A stretch of DNA of 64,000 nucleotides, from assembly GCA_017165825.1 (NCBI GenBank), contig CM029367.1, positions 14,167,991 to 14,231,990 on the forward strand, given 5' to 3'. Below the pieces are notes generated by a model. The model was given only the letters and a program-made list of their open reading frames with translations. It was not told the DNA's origin and searched no databases. This DNA is from Hepsetus odoe. Taxonomy: Eukaryota > Chordata > Actinopteri > Characiformes > Hepsetidae. The position numbers and the translations under genes were made by a program. Shown here piece by piece: positions 13,601 to 23,400 of this stretch (the stretch's first letter is position 1; every line of letters begins with the position of its first letter).

Positions 13601-16600
13601 GCAACACAAAAAGCATAAAAACAAGATTCCGTTTCTTTTTCTCACACTAGTTTCTAATGAGGATGTTGTCACACTTACAGTTAATGTCATAATAAAAACT
13701 TGCAGCTTATGTTTATGCATTAAGGATGGAACCATGGTGCCTCTGACGCTGTTCCACATGCAACCATTAGCTGATCTGAGTGCAGCTCCTCTGCTAGTGC
13801 ACGTATATGGGGCTTATGGTGTGGATCTCAGTATGAGCTTCAGTCCTGAAAAGAGACTGCTGCTGGAAGACGACTGGGTTTTGGCCTATTGCCATGTCAG
13901 GTACTCAAAACAATCCTGTGGAAACGTAGAAATGGGAAATACAGTGTTTGTTGAAAAGTAGAAAGTAAGCCAGTAGGTTGTAGTATGGAAAATATTGATT
14001 TTTTTTCGTTTTTTTTTTTCATTGATCTTTTCAGCTTGACAGCTGGCTTTCAGTGAACACAAACACTGGCAATAACAATTGAAAGTTATGTGAAAACCTT
14101 CTAAAACCCTGTAGAGAATTTTGAACTGTGTATGTGTGTGAACAGGGGTGGGGGCGAGTGCGGATTGGCCTGGCACTCAGCAGGTCGTTTACAGTACAAG
14201 AAGAAAGGAGTGGAGGACCTCGCTGCCTGTGTTCAAACTCTCTTCCAGTCAGGAGTGTCCTGGCCTGGCCTAACCGCCCTGACTGCACACAGCGCCGGAG
14301 CCGTCCTAGCAGGGGCGCTGTGCAACAGACACCCCCGGCTTCTTACAGCTGTTCTCCTTCAGGTCTGCTCTTGTGATTTATGATACGAATTATACATTGT
14401 GCTCTTATTGATCAATGTACCGTCCCTGTCACTGCTCCCGGGGCACTTTCAATAGCCGCCCCCTGTGGCACGTGTGTGTATATGTGCATGGGTTAAATTC
14501 AGAGGTCAAATTTTGTTGTGGCTCACTGTGTGCTGTGCTGTTTCACAGTGATGAGGAAAGTCACTTTCACTTTCTACGTGCTGTTTCCACTAATATCAAC
14601 TGGGTGATATTAGGGCTTGCCGACCCTTCAGCTGTTCTCACTGTTTCTAGGCACCTTTTTTGGATGTTCTTGACACCATGAAGGATCCGTCCCTGCCGTT
14701 AACAGTAGAGGAGAGAGGGGAGTGGGGTGACCCCCTTACAGACCCCCAGCACAGGGACAACATTGCCTCATACTGCCCCTGCAACAATATTACTCCACAG
14801 GTAACTGAAGCCAATTTCGTCAAATATTCAGCTTTGTACACATCTTATTGCCCGATACTGATTTTCTGTGTAGATCTGAACAGTTTGCTTTAAGTGTTTA
14901 GATATGACGGAAGATGTCGTCTTTTGTGTACCAACTTGATCCTGGAGGAACGAGCTTTTGTTTCACTGTGTACTGTGAATATGGTTGAAATGACAATAAA
15001 ATCTAATTGACTCAACTCGACTTTCATGGGAGACCTGTATAAAGTGTGCTGCTGCAGAAGTGTGTTTAAAAGTCTGAAAAAACAACTCTGGAACCTAGAC
15101 CGTGTTAGAACCGATAGCTGTGTCTGTGTTCTGCAGCTCTATCCATCCATGCTGATCACTGCTTACTCCAGTGACAGCAGAGTGCCTCTGGCAGGAGTGA
15201 AGAAGTATGTGGAGAGACTCAAGAAGGCCATCCAAACCCACACCAGCAGCCAGCCTACATCAGGTTAGTCCCCATTAGGTTCTGTTTCTAAAAGTGGTGT
15301 TCGTTTGAATCCTCTGATTGTATTATTCAGGTTTAATAACCATCTGATGTGAAATAAAAAAATATATGTTCATTAATTATTCAGGATTTTTTGGTAATGC
15401 TTAATAGAAATAATAGTCTGTTAGAATCACGTTAAATAAAGATCTGCATCCTAATGTTATATTGCAGTGATTGAAATGAGTGCTAGTGTTAATGAATGTG
15501 ATGATCACATCTATAAATTGGTTATAATCCACCCGGTGAGATTTAGGAGAAGCCCATCTCAGGGCTCAGATTTGAAAATGGGCAAATTATTAGCAGCATC
15601 TTCTCTGTATCAAGCAAAGGTCACCTTGTGTGTGAGCTGCAGTGTGAGATATGGTGTCAGCACATCCCAGCCCAGACCCCCTCAGAGTGCCAATCCCTCT
15701 TTCTCTGTGGCTCCTTAATTAACACACACACACACACACCGTGATGAACACTAAAAGAAAGTCTCCCCCCTCTAATCTCTCACGCTCCCTCTTTGGGAGA
15801 TAAAATGCTGATCACACACGCCGGCAGCTGGGGGTGATTAGCATGTTTATAAGATAGCGTATCAGGCCGGGAGATAAGGAACAATACACCGGACCGAGCC
15901 AAGGTCAGGGGGAGGCTTGTGAAACACAGCCCAAAGAGAGCCTGACTGCTAGAGCGAGACACCGGCAGCCAGGCCACCGATAACAGACAGGAGATGAAGG
16001 AGTTTTTAGGATTAGCAGCGTGATATTTGCACACCGTTGCTCTTCAGAGCCGGATATATTAAGGCAGCAGGGTCTGAACATAGAGTGGCGATCCTGATGC
16101 CAGCCTAAAGTTCTTGATGGGCTAAAGCATCGTTTAGGATCACATTGCTTGTTCTACATGTATTTGACTAGTTGTGAAAACTCAGGCTTTACATCGAGGA
16201 CATTTCTAAAGGTTAAGGAACCTACATTTCAAAGCACGTCACAGAACTGGGAAAGATTTTAGGTCTTTAGGGAAGCTCCTTTAACCCAGCCATTAGGGAT
16301 GCACAAGCCAGTGTATTTCTTTGTGCTGGTCCCAAGTCCCGATAAATGGGGAGGGTTACATCAGGAAGGGCATCCGGTGTAAAACTTTGCCAAATCAATA
16401 TGCAGACAACGAAAAAGAAGGGAAGCTCCTTTCTTTACTTCTAGGACACAAGCTTTAGAATTATGTAATCGTAAATTCAATAAATGCTTCTATTTATGTG
16501 CTTTTTTGTGAAGTTGACCCTCTCAGGCCTCTCAGTGTGACCTGCTCTGTTTATGGTATAATCTTAACATCCTCTCCCATCAGGACATGCCCCAACTATC

Positions 16601-17250
16601 TTGCTGGATCTTCATCCAGGGGCTGATCACTTTGGTCCAGAAGACTTTGACCAGTCCTTGAGAGAGGTGATGTATTAACACCCTCTCCCTGCTTCTGATC
16701 CAGTTATTGCTTAATCTCCTTGCATTGCAGTAGCAGCTAGTGAAGAAGCATGTGTTCTTTCCCGTGAATCATTTATTTGAAACTAATCTCTCACAGGGCT
16801 TGTGTGTCCACTTTTAATATATCGCTTTGTGCTGCACTTATCAAAGCCAGGAACAGATTATATAAAGTCACAGTAAAATTATTCTGTTAAAGATCACACC
16901 GGGGTTATCGCAGACGGTTCATAAACAATGCATGGTTCGATCCACAGCCATGTGTGGAGCATTAAATGATAAAGACTGTGACTGTCAGCATTGAAGTATT
17001 ATTACTGAACCAAAGCACATGTTTAGAATATTATATAAGAGCTCAAACATTCCGCTCAATATTCAGTCTTTTTAAGTTTAGGTAATGCATCTAAACAGGC
17101 TCCAGGTTATTCAACATATTGTCACCATTACTTTTTGTCTTTCAGACTGCTCGACAGCTAGCCTTTCTCTACACGATGCTAGGGCTGGACTGCAAAGGAT
17201 CCTGGCAGAAAAAGAGAGAACGGAGGAAAAAGTGTACGAGAAAACCATAG
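7696..17250 (+). CDS. prepl: Prolyl endopeptidase-like serine hydrolase, complete 14-exon gene
   Basis: PREPL is a prolyl-oligopeptidase-family hydrolase with esterase/thioesterase activity, linked to AP-1/trans-Golgi trafficking; a long isoform is reported in mitochondria. Coding exons: 7696-7800, 8527-8655, 8748-8814, 9010-9222, 9421-9547, 9714-9930, 10837-11028, 13273-13479, 13725-13900, 14146-14362, 14651-14800, 15137-15263, 16584-16666, 17146-17250. Phases join without a stop, giving about 704 aa (human long form 727). Residues 1-35 are Arg-rich and lack acidic residues; a beta-propeller-like region follows. The alpha/beta-hydrolase domain starts near LLVHVYGAYG (exon 9). Triad: Ser527 (HSAGAV; codon 14291-14293), Asp613 (15173-15175), His658 (16628-16630), each exactly 32 below human Ser559/Asp645/His690. 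The C-terminal tail after FLYTMLGLD is unusually basic. Confidence 0.9.
7801..8526 (+). other. prepl: prepl intron 1
   Basis: 726 bp between donor GTAAGA and acceptor GTCTAG. No repeat or exon recognised. Reading through the donor would extend exon 1 to a stop at 7930-7932. Confidence 0.7.
9931..10836 (+). other. prepl: prepl intron 6, with a strong inverted repeat
   Basis: 906 bp. Holds the 10560-10659 hairpin (separate entry). The acceptor used is the AAG at 10834-10836 after a T-rich stretch; this keeps the frame and gives the conserved 'QLLRAP' junction. Confidence 0.65.
10560..10659. repeat. Imperfect palindrome, 37-bp arms, 26-bp loop
   Basis: The left arm, 10560-10596, pairs with the right arm, 10623-10659, at 35 of 37 positions (by eye). 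The loop itself carries TCTAGA-like repeats. It could be a MITE remnant or a hairpin-forming transcript segment. Confidence 0.8.
11502..11710 (+). repeat. tRNA-derived SINE, internally deleted
   Basis: Head 'GGGACAGCGGTGGTCTAGTG' and tail 'TCACTTTCATTTC' are present. Part of the central body is missing. Confidence 0.75.
11939..12182 (-). repeat. tRNA-derived SINE, near full length
   Basis: Reverse complement of the family: tail 'AAGTGACTATTCTTGTC' first, head 'AACCACTAGACCACCGCTGC' last. Opposite in orientation to the copy 230 bp to its left. Confidence 0.85.
12748..12932 (+). repeat. tRNA-derived SINE, 5'-truncated
   Basis: Starts inside the body at 'TGAGGTACCCTTGAGCAAGG' and runs through the CACTTTCA tail. 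The tRNA-like head is absent. Confidence 0.8.
14291..14293 (+). other. prepl: prepl catalytic serine codon (Ser527)
   Basis: AGC in the context TAHSAGAVLAGAL. Human has AFSAGGVLAGAL, so the second glycine after the nucleophile is Ala here; the nucleophile elbow is otherwise intact. Confidence 0.85.
14413..14574 (+). repeat. tRNA-derived SINE, 5'-truncated
   Basis: Body and tail only ('GTACCGTCCCTGTCACTGCT' to 'GTCACTTTCACTTT'). It fills most of the 288-bp prepl intron 10. Confidence 0.75.
14801..15136 (+). other. prepl: prepl intron 11, with LINE/SINE tail remnant
   Basis: 336 bp. The part at about 14940-15019 ends 'TGACAATAAAATCTAATTGA' plus CTCAACTCGAC, the style of 3' end used by L2-like fish retroposons. 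Class assignment is tentative. Confidence 0.5.
15540..16080. promoter_or_regulatory. Candidate enhancer: GATA/FOX motif cluster in prepl intron 12
   Basis: Within 190 bp there are AGATAA (15798-15803), TGTTTAT (15844-15850), AGATAG (15852-15857), AGATAAGG (15872-15879) and CGATAA (15979-15984). The DNA is less AT-rich than the surrounding intron and contains no repeat I know. It lies about 10 kb from the slc3a1 start and 8 kb from the prepl start. Enhancer activity is an inference from motif density only. Confidence 0.35.
16287..16420 (+). mobile_element. Short non-autonomous derivative of the RTE-like LINE
   Basis: Matches the 5' leader of the LINE at 43096 ('AGGGATGCACAAGCCAGTGT', 'GGAGGGTTACATCAGGAAGG') but jumps after about 120 bp straight to a 'GAAAAAGAAG' tail. 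It therefore looks like an internally deleted copy of the kind common in fish. Confidence 0.65.
16667..17145 (+). other. prepl: prepl intron 13
   Basis: 479 bp. Nothing recognised. The acceptor is TTTCAG after a clear pyrimidine tract. Confidence 0.65.
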
Positions 17251-17332
17251 AGATTCCATTAGTGGTATGTGTGGGAACTCATATTGTAGACTGTAGCTGA
17301 TATTAGAGTGGATGGTTAAGTGTGTATGTGAT

Positions 17333-17338
17333 TTTATT
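17333..17338 (-). terminator. slc3a1: slc3a1 poly(A) signal candidate (AATAAA)
   Basis: AATAAA on the minus strand, about 126 nt downstream of the slc3a1 stop. An ATTAAA at 17406-17411 (minus strand) is an alternative. The AATAAA lies inside the prepl 3' UTR. Confidence 0.5.
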
Positions 17339-17367
17339 TAATTTTTGCAAAGAACAAAGACATTTCA

Positions 17368-17373
17368 ATTAAA
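17368..17373 (+). terminator. prepl: prepl poly(A) signal candidate (ATTAAA)
   Basis: The second most common poly(A) hexamer, 117 nt downstream of the prepl stop, followed at once by a GU-rich 'TGTGTCTTC' stretch. No AATAAA was seen on this strand between the prepl and slc3a1 stops. Confidence 0.5.
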
Positions 17374-17463
17374 TGTGTCTTCACTTGCATTCAGTTTTAA
17401 CCTGTCTTTAATGAGTGCTGGAATTTGAAGCGTGTTGTGGCCACTTTATCCAGCGTTGCATTT

Positions 17464-20400
17464 TTAGCACTTGTACAGAACGTCCAGCGCACTCAGATAG
17501 CAGGCCTTCTCGGACACGTAACACTGAGATGGATGGCTAGGATGGAATCTGTTCCAGGTGGAGTATTCCAGCAGTAGTCCCTGCCCTTTCAATGTTGTGA
17601 TTTTGGACTTTGAGAAGCTGCTTGGGGTGTTGGGGAGCGTACTGATGCGAACAGTGAGGCGATCTGGCAGCTCTGTGATTGCCGAAAGGTCTGTTTCTGT
17701 GTCTTGGCCAAAATTCAACACCAATAAGAAGGCCCGGTCCAGTCCATCCAGCTCGCGCACGAAGGCAAACACATTAGCATCTGCCCAGACGTAGCAGAGC
17801 CATCCTCGTGTCATGGCTACCTCCTTCTCTCTCAGCAGACTCAAAGCTCTGTACAGCTCCAGAACTGAGAAAGGGCTATTCTGCTGAGCCTGCAGATACA
17901 TACAATGATTTTAGTAGATTTTTTTAATGGCATCAAGACATTTTGGCATTAACACAAAGATCGTAGTAGTATTGGGTGAAGGAAGGATGTACCTGTACAT
18001 TGATGGTTTTGTAGTTTGGACCTATGTCCAACCAGGTGCCATTTAAACTATCACTGAAGCCAGCATTCAGTCCATCATTCCACTGCATAGGCGTTCTCCC
18101 GGGATCCCGACTGTTATTCTAGAAGAACATTGAACATTTTGTTTAAGATTGTGTTTGACCAGCAGTTTTCACATGAAATTCCAACCGTTGAGGTTCCAAT
18201 TGTTGGGGTAGAATAAAAAAAAAAAAGAGGTCATAAACATTCTAATGGCTGAAAATGCTGTTTGCCCTCCTGCACCAATAAACTGGAGCATCAACAACAA
18301 AAAACTTTACACTTTTTTTACCGCTTGACTGAAGATAAATGGAAAATTCAGAGAAAATACATATTATTTTAACCCCTAAGGCCTTTTAACTTACAGGGTT
18401 GAACTTTCCAAAAGGATCCTGAATAACAGTTATGTTGACATTTTCCATGCCAATCTCTTCTCCATAGTACGTAGTTGGTGTTCCAGGCAAGGTTAACAGG
18501 AGCATATTTATAGCTGGGACATATTCCTGACCAGTTCTGGAGCTCATGCGTGGCTTGTCATGATTGCCCACCTGCACAGGGATTTCACAAGTAAGTCCTG
18601 ATGGTGAAAGCAGTACAGAGACTTCCAGAAGGAAACACTTTTGATCTGATCCCACAGTTACACTTAACTCACCACCCAGTTTGGCCATTGCCCCTTTGGC
18701 ATATTTGACATCCACAGATCAACTAATTCTTTGGCTCCGACTCCAGACAGCTTCTCAGGAAGGTCCAGCAGATAGAAGTTAAAGGGGATGTCAGCCTCTT
18801 TGGCAAAATGGGTTCCGTAATACATCATGGTCTTTTCAATTTCTTCATGGTCATAAGATTCTGTCACCATGAGCCTGGTTTGAGGTAAACACATGAACTC
18901 TTATGTCTCCCAGAATGCACATACAAAAGGAGTCCAAAAAAAGACAAAGAAACAGCACCTGTAACGTCCGGGTTCTCGACTATATTCATCCAAGTCTACT
19001 CTCCAGCTTCGGAGGATGTCATGCAGGCCCACTTGAGTGTATGTATAGTCATGGTACAAATCAAACTCCGTGTCCACAGTCTCCTGCAACGCGGAACGAG
19101 AAACATCACACCAGTAATAGTGAATTAATAAAACAATGGGTTATTTGTTGACATCCAAACATACAGAAAAAGTTCAACAAGTACAGACCTGTCAGTACAG
19201 AATGTTAATTGAATATGAATGTAATTCTTTGCATAACTACGTAACTGTTCCACTGTTAAAAAAAATTTTACATTTTAAATCAGAACAACTGATCTACGTA
19301 TGTGATGTTTGTAAGGTCTGTACATAGAAAGGAGCTGTATGTCTAAATAGCTGCGCTGAATTGCACTGTTAGCGATCTCTTTTCAGCTCAGGATTTATAC
19401 AAAGAAGGCTGGCGACAAAAGCCAGAGGTCATTGAGGGTCTGGTCACCACCATGCACTTGCTCAGGTCTCCTTTATAACTGCACAGAATTAGAATAGCTG
19501 AAATGACTGGCTGGTAAAATCCAGGGAAATATGCACCATTAATCTCCCAATACAAGCTGTGAGAACAAAGTCTCGTACGATGGCATTCTGCCTTCTAATG
19601 CATGCTAAAAATAACTCTTACTCTTTATATGGTAGTGCAGCCATGCTTCAGAGAGATCTTTTTAAATGTACATATTGTATTTCGTAAAACTGATAAAAAA
19701 TAAAAAGGCTGAAGGAAGGTTCTGCATGTCAGCATTTTATAATATCCATCTATAAACTCTAAACCCTACTTAAACTCGTTCTTTGTCCAGGAGTGAATAG
19801 CTGATCTAGTGTTGCACAGGACATAGTGACTCACAGGAGGCTGGTTAGGGTCAACTTGAGGTTCATTCCTCAAATGTGTAGCTTCAAGTATGTGCTTGAC
19901 TGCATCCATGCGGAACCCGTCTACCCCCTTCTTCAACCAGAAGTGGATTATGTCCTGTTAGAGTGAAGCAGTATGGTGATCAAAGCTGATGTGGTAATAA
20001 TAGCACATGTGCCCAGTAATATTTTCACCTAAAGAAACACTATTTCAGTGAACAGAATTAATGTCTGTAACAAAACATGTGACGCTTTACTCCGTATCTG
20101 CTGCAAATACTGACAGAGGATTAACGAAGTAGTAAAGCTCCAGCCATAGCTGATGTGAATGAAAGGACGTCTTCATTGCTGGGGCAGCGGTGGTCTAGTG
20201 GTTAGGGAGTTGGCCCCAGGATCAGGAGGTCATGTGTTCCAGTAGGTTGCCCTGAGGCACTCTTGAGCAAGGTACAGTCCCTGTCACTGCTCCCCAGGCG
20301 CTTTCAATAGCTGCCCCCTGCTGCACGTATGTGTGTGGATAAAATGCAGAGGTGTAATTTCGTTGTGGTTCACAGTGCTGTGCTTTGGATCACAATGATG

Positions 20401-23400
20401 CAAATAGTCACTTTCACTTCCAAAATCTACAACTACTAATCAAAGCAGAATTTAATTTCTCCCAGATAAAACGTGCTTTGAAACCCTGTATCATTTCTGA
20501 ATGGACTAGAAATGTTAGCCAGTTATGATGCAATGATCAGTCTGAAATTTAGAGATGGGTCAAGCGTCCAGTTTCTCCTACAGTTGACTCTCGATGTGCC
20601 GGACGCCTTTGGGAAGTTTGGCAAGTGGTGATGTCAAGCTCAGGTGCTGGGCTCAATGCCCAGGTGGGACACAGTATGCCAGCGAGCCACATAAAGAGGC
20701 TACTGTGCCTCTCCTCTGCTTAAAATGCACCTGGGAAGATTGTAGCATGCAGGGCGTTACACAACGCACACTCATCCATTCATCCACCCACTACTCGATG
20801 CTGCCGGCTCTCTCGCTTACTCTGCCACCATCCCGCTATCAGAACATCATAAAGCCATCTGCAGTTACATCCTCCTCATATTCCACATCCTGCACCGATT
20901 ACAGTCAGGGTTAGGCAGCATGGACACTGGAGCGTTGAGATTTTATGCACCATGCTGAAAGTTTAATGGTACTTCTACTACAGAGCAGTGCTGTGATTTT
21001 TTAAACATATGACTGCTGTCTAACAGTGAAAAAATATCCTGCCAGCAGTGCCAAAGGCTGGATAATCACAAACAAACTGCAGAGCTGTCAGTGTCAGCCA
21101 TATTATTTAGTCATTTATTATCTCAGCTGCTCATCCTGACCATGGTCAGGGGTTATGCTGTAGCCATACAGGAAACACGTGAGGACACGCATACAGATGC
21201 GGAAAGAACATGCAGAGTCCACAAAGAAAGGCTCGAACCCAGGACCCCTTGTAAACATTCCATAGAAATTACATTTGAACAAAAATTCATTATGAGGTCC
21301 TGCTGGTGTGGGTTCCCACTCATGCAATGAGAAGAGAAAACTTTCAGACTGCTAAACACGACTCGGTCCAGACTGTACACAGTAGGGTAAAACTCCAGGA
21401 ATGCTGTTGCGGATGATAAGTGCACCACCCACTAACTTCCCATTTCCATATTGGGATCTCCTAGGAATTATCCATCGCCCTAATAATACAATAATTATCT
21501 GATACAAGTTAGATAATTACAGATTAGTTGTCAGTATCCAAAATTAGCCTCTGATATAAATATAGGTAGGTGTGTAAAATTTAATGAGGTGACGTGCCAC
21601 TGCAACTAAAAAAAGAAAATCCCAGCTCTAATTCTATGGCCTGGTGGAAAATACTTTAGTTGTTAAACGGATAAAAAACTAGCTATTTGCAGGACCGAAT
21701 GGCAGGTATTTTCATTGGTGGATGCAGTGAAATGTGTCTGATTATTTGGACAGCAACAAAGTGTCTACAGTCATGGCAGCGGTGGCCTAGTGGTTAGGGC
21801 GTCAGCCACATGATCGGAGGATCGGGGGTTCGAACCCCTTCCCAGTAGGTTGCCCTGAGGTACCCTTGAGCAAGGTGCCGTCCCCATCACTGCTCTCCGG
21901 GTGCTTTCAATAGCAGCCCACTGCTGCACATGTGTGTATGGGTGAAATGCAGAGAACAAATTTCCCATTCGTGGGATTATAAATAAAGGATTATTATTAT
22001 GATTATTATTATTATTATTAAATGTGAACCTACATAGTGTTCCTACTGGAAAGTGACTGTTCTCCTCATAGTGAAGCACAGCACACAGTGAACCACAACG
22101 AAATTACACCTCTGCTTTTTACCCCCACACACGTGCAGCATGGGGCAGCTATTAAAAGCACCCGGGGAGCAGTGACAGGGACGATACCTTGCTCAAAGGT
22201 ACCTCAGGGCAACCTACTGGTCTGGGGTTCGAACCCATGACCTTCTGATCCTGGGGCCGAGTCCCTAACCACTAGGCCACCGCTGCCCCAAGTAATGTAC
22301 ATGAGAAATATACCTCAATTAAAAAAGTGCAGCCAATTATGTCTAATCATGTTGATGATGCTTCATGTCAGTATGTTCGATTACCGTCATCTCCTTCACA
22401 ACATTGGGGTTTCGGAAGTTGAGATCTGGTTGTTCTTTGAGGAACTGGTGGAAGTAGCATTGTCCTCTCACAGGGTCATACGTCCAGGTCGAGTTCCCAA
22501 ACACACTCACCTGATAAAGGATCAAGCACTGAATCAGAACTCACTTCACCATGAACGTCTCGGTGAAAGGACAAGCTGCAAACGGACTACATATTCAATA
22601 CTGAGAAATGTAGCACAGAATTTCATAACAATAATCATTATATATCAAAAAATCATATCAAAATAATCATAGTGAACCAAGACTATGAGCTTACCCAATT
22701 GTTAGGGATACTAAACTCAGTGCAGTTAACCCAGATATAGAAGTCAGAATAGTATTCTGTGCGGTTACGGCTGAGCTGGAACCACGGGTGTTTATCACTG
22801 GTGTGGTTGGGGATGTAGTCCATAATCAGTTTCAGCCCTGTGAGAATACAGAACGTGGGAAACTGAGAACCTGACTCAACAGCCCATCAGACTGTGGCAT
22901 ATCCTCACAGCCATGAGCACCAGAAGTAACAATAACAATAACAATAAATAAATAACAGAAGCCATGTCTGTGACGATGGATCTGCTTCATTGTTCTCACC
23001 CATGCTATGCATGCTGGCTAGGAGGTCGTCAAAGTCTGCCATGGTTCCAAAGAGAGGATCGACATTCCTGAAGTCCTCCACATCGTAGCCAAAGTCCTTC
23101 ATGGGGGACTTATAGAAAGGGCTGATCCAGACTGCTTTGATGTTCAGGTACTGGAAATGGCTCAGCTTCTCCTTTATGCCTAAACAAAAGCTTTAGTTAA
23201 AATATCGGCTGAGATCGTTTTCATAAACCATAAACCAAAAAAGGTTCTTCAAAACATCCTGTTTGATTTAATACGTAACATCATTTGACTAAAGGTCCAT
23301 AAAGGCAACTGTTGCATGACCTTTTCCCTTTTATTGCTGCACTATTTGTTTAGTGCCCAATCTGTTTGAAAGTATATTTTTATTGCTACCTTGCACCTTC

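Larger units (their letters stand above)
15264..16583 (+). other. prepl: prepl intron 12
   Basis: 1.3 kb. It contains an (AC)n tract at about 15722-15740, a GATA-motif-rich non-repeat stretch (15540-16080, separate entry) and a short LINE-derived element at 16287-16420. No exon recognised. Confidence 0.7.
19955..22384 (-). other. slc3a1: slc3a1 intron 4
   Basis: 2.4 kb, repeat-rich: SINEs at 20181-20420, 21775-22020 and 22051-22290 (starting in this intron), and a teleost repeat remnant at 21108-21250. The 20590-20920 part is less AT-rich, with an open frame on the plus strand that I cannot assign; it may be an old repeat. Confidence 0.65.

Noticed and set aside
20594..20914. 106-codon plus-strand open frame in slc3a1 intron 4
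   Set aside because: No recognised similarity or splice context; kept only as an unassigned stretch.
21775..21850. Possible tRNA gene (A and B boxes)
   Set aside because: Head of a SINE: the same block recurs across the window and no full cloverleaf with acceptor pairing is evident.
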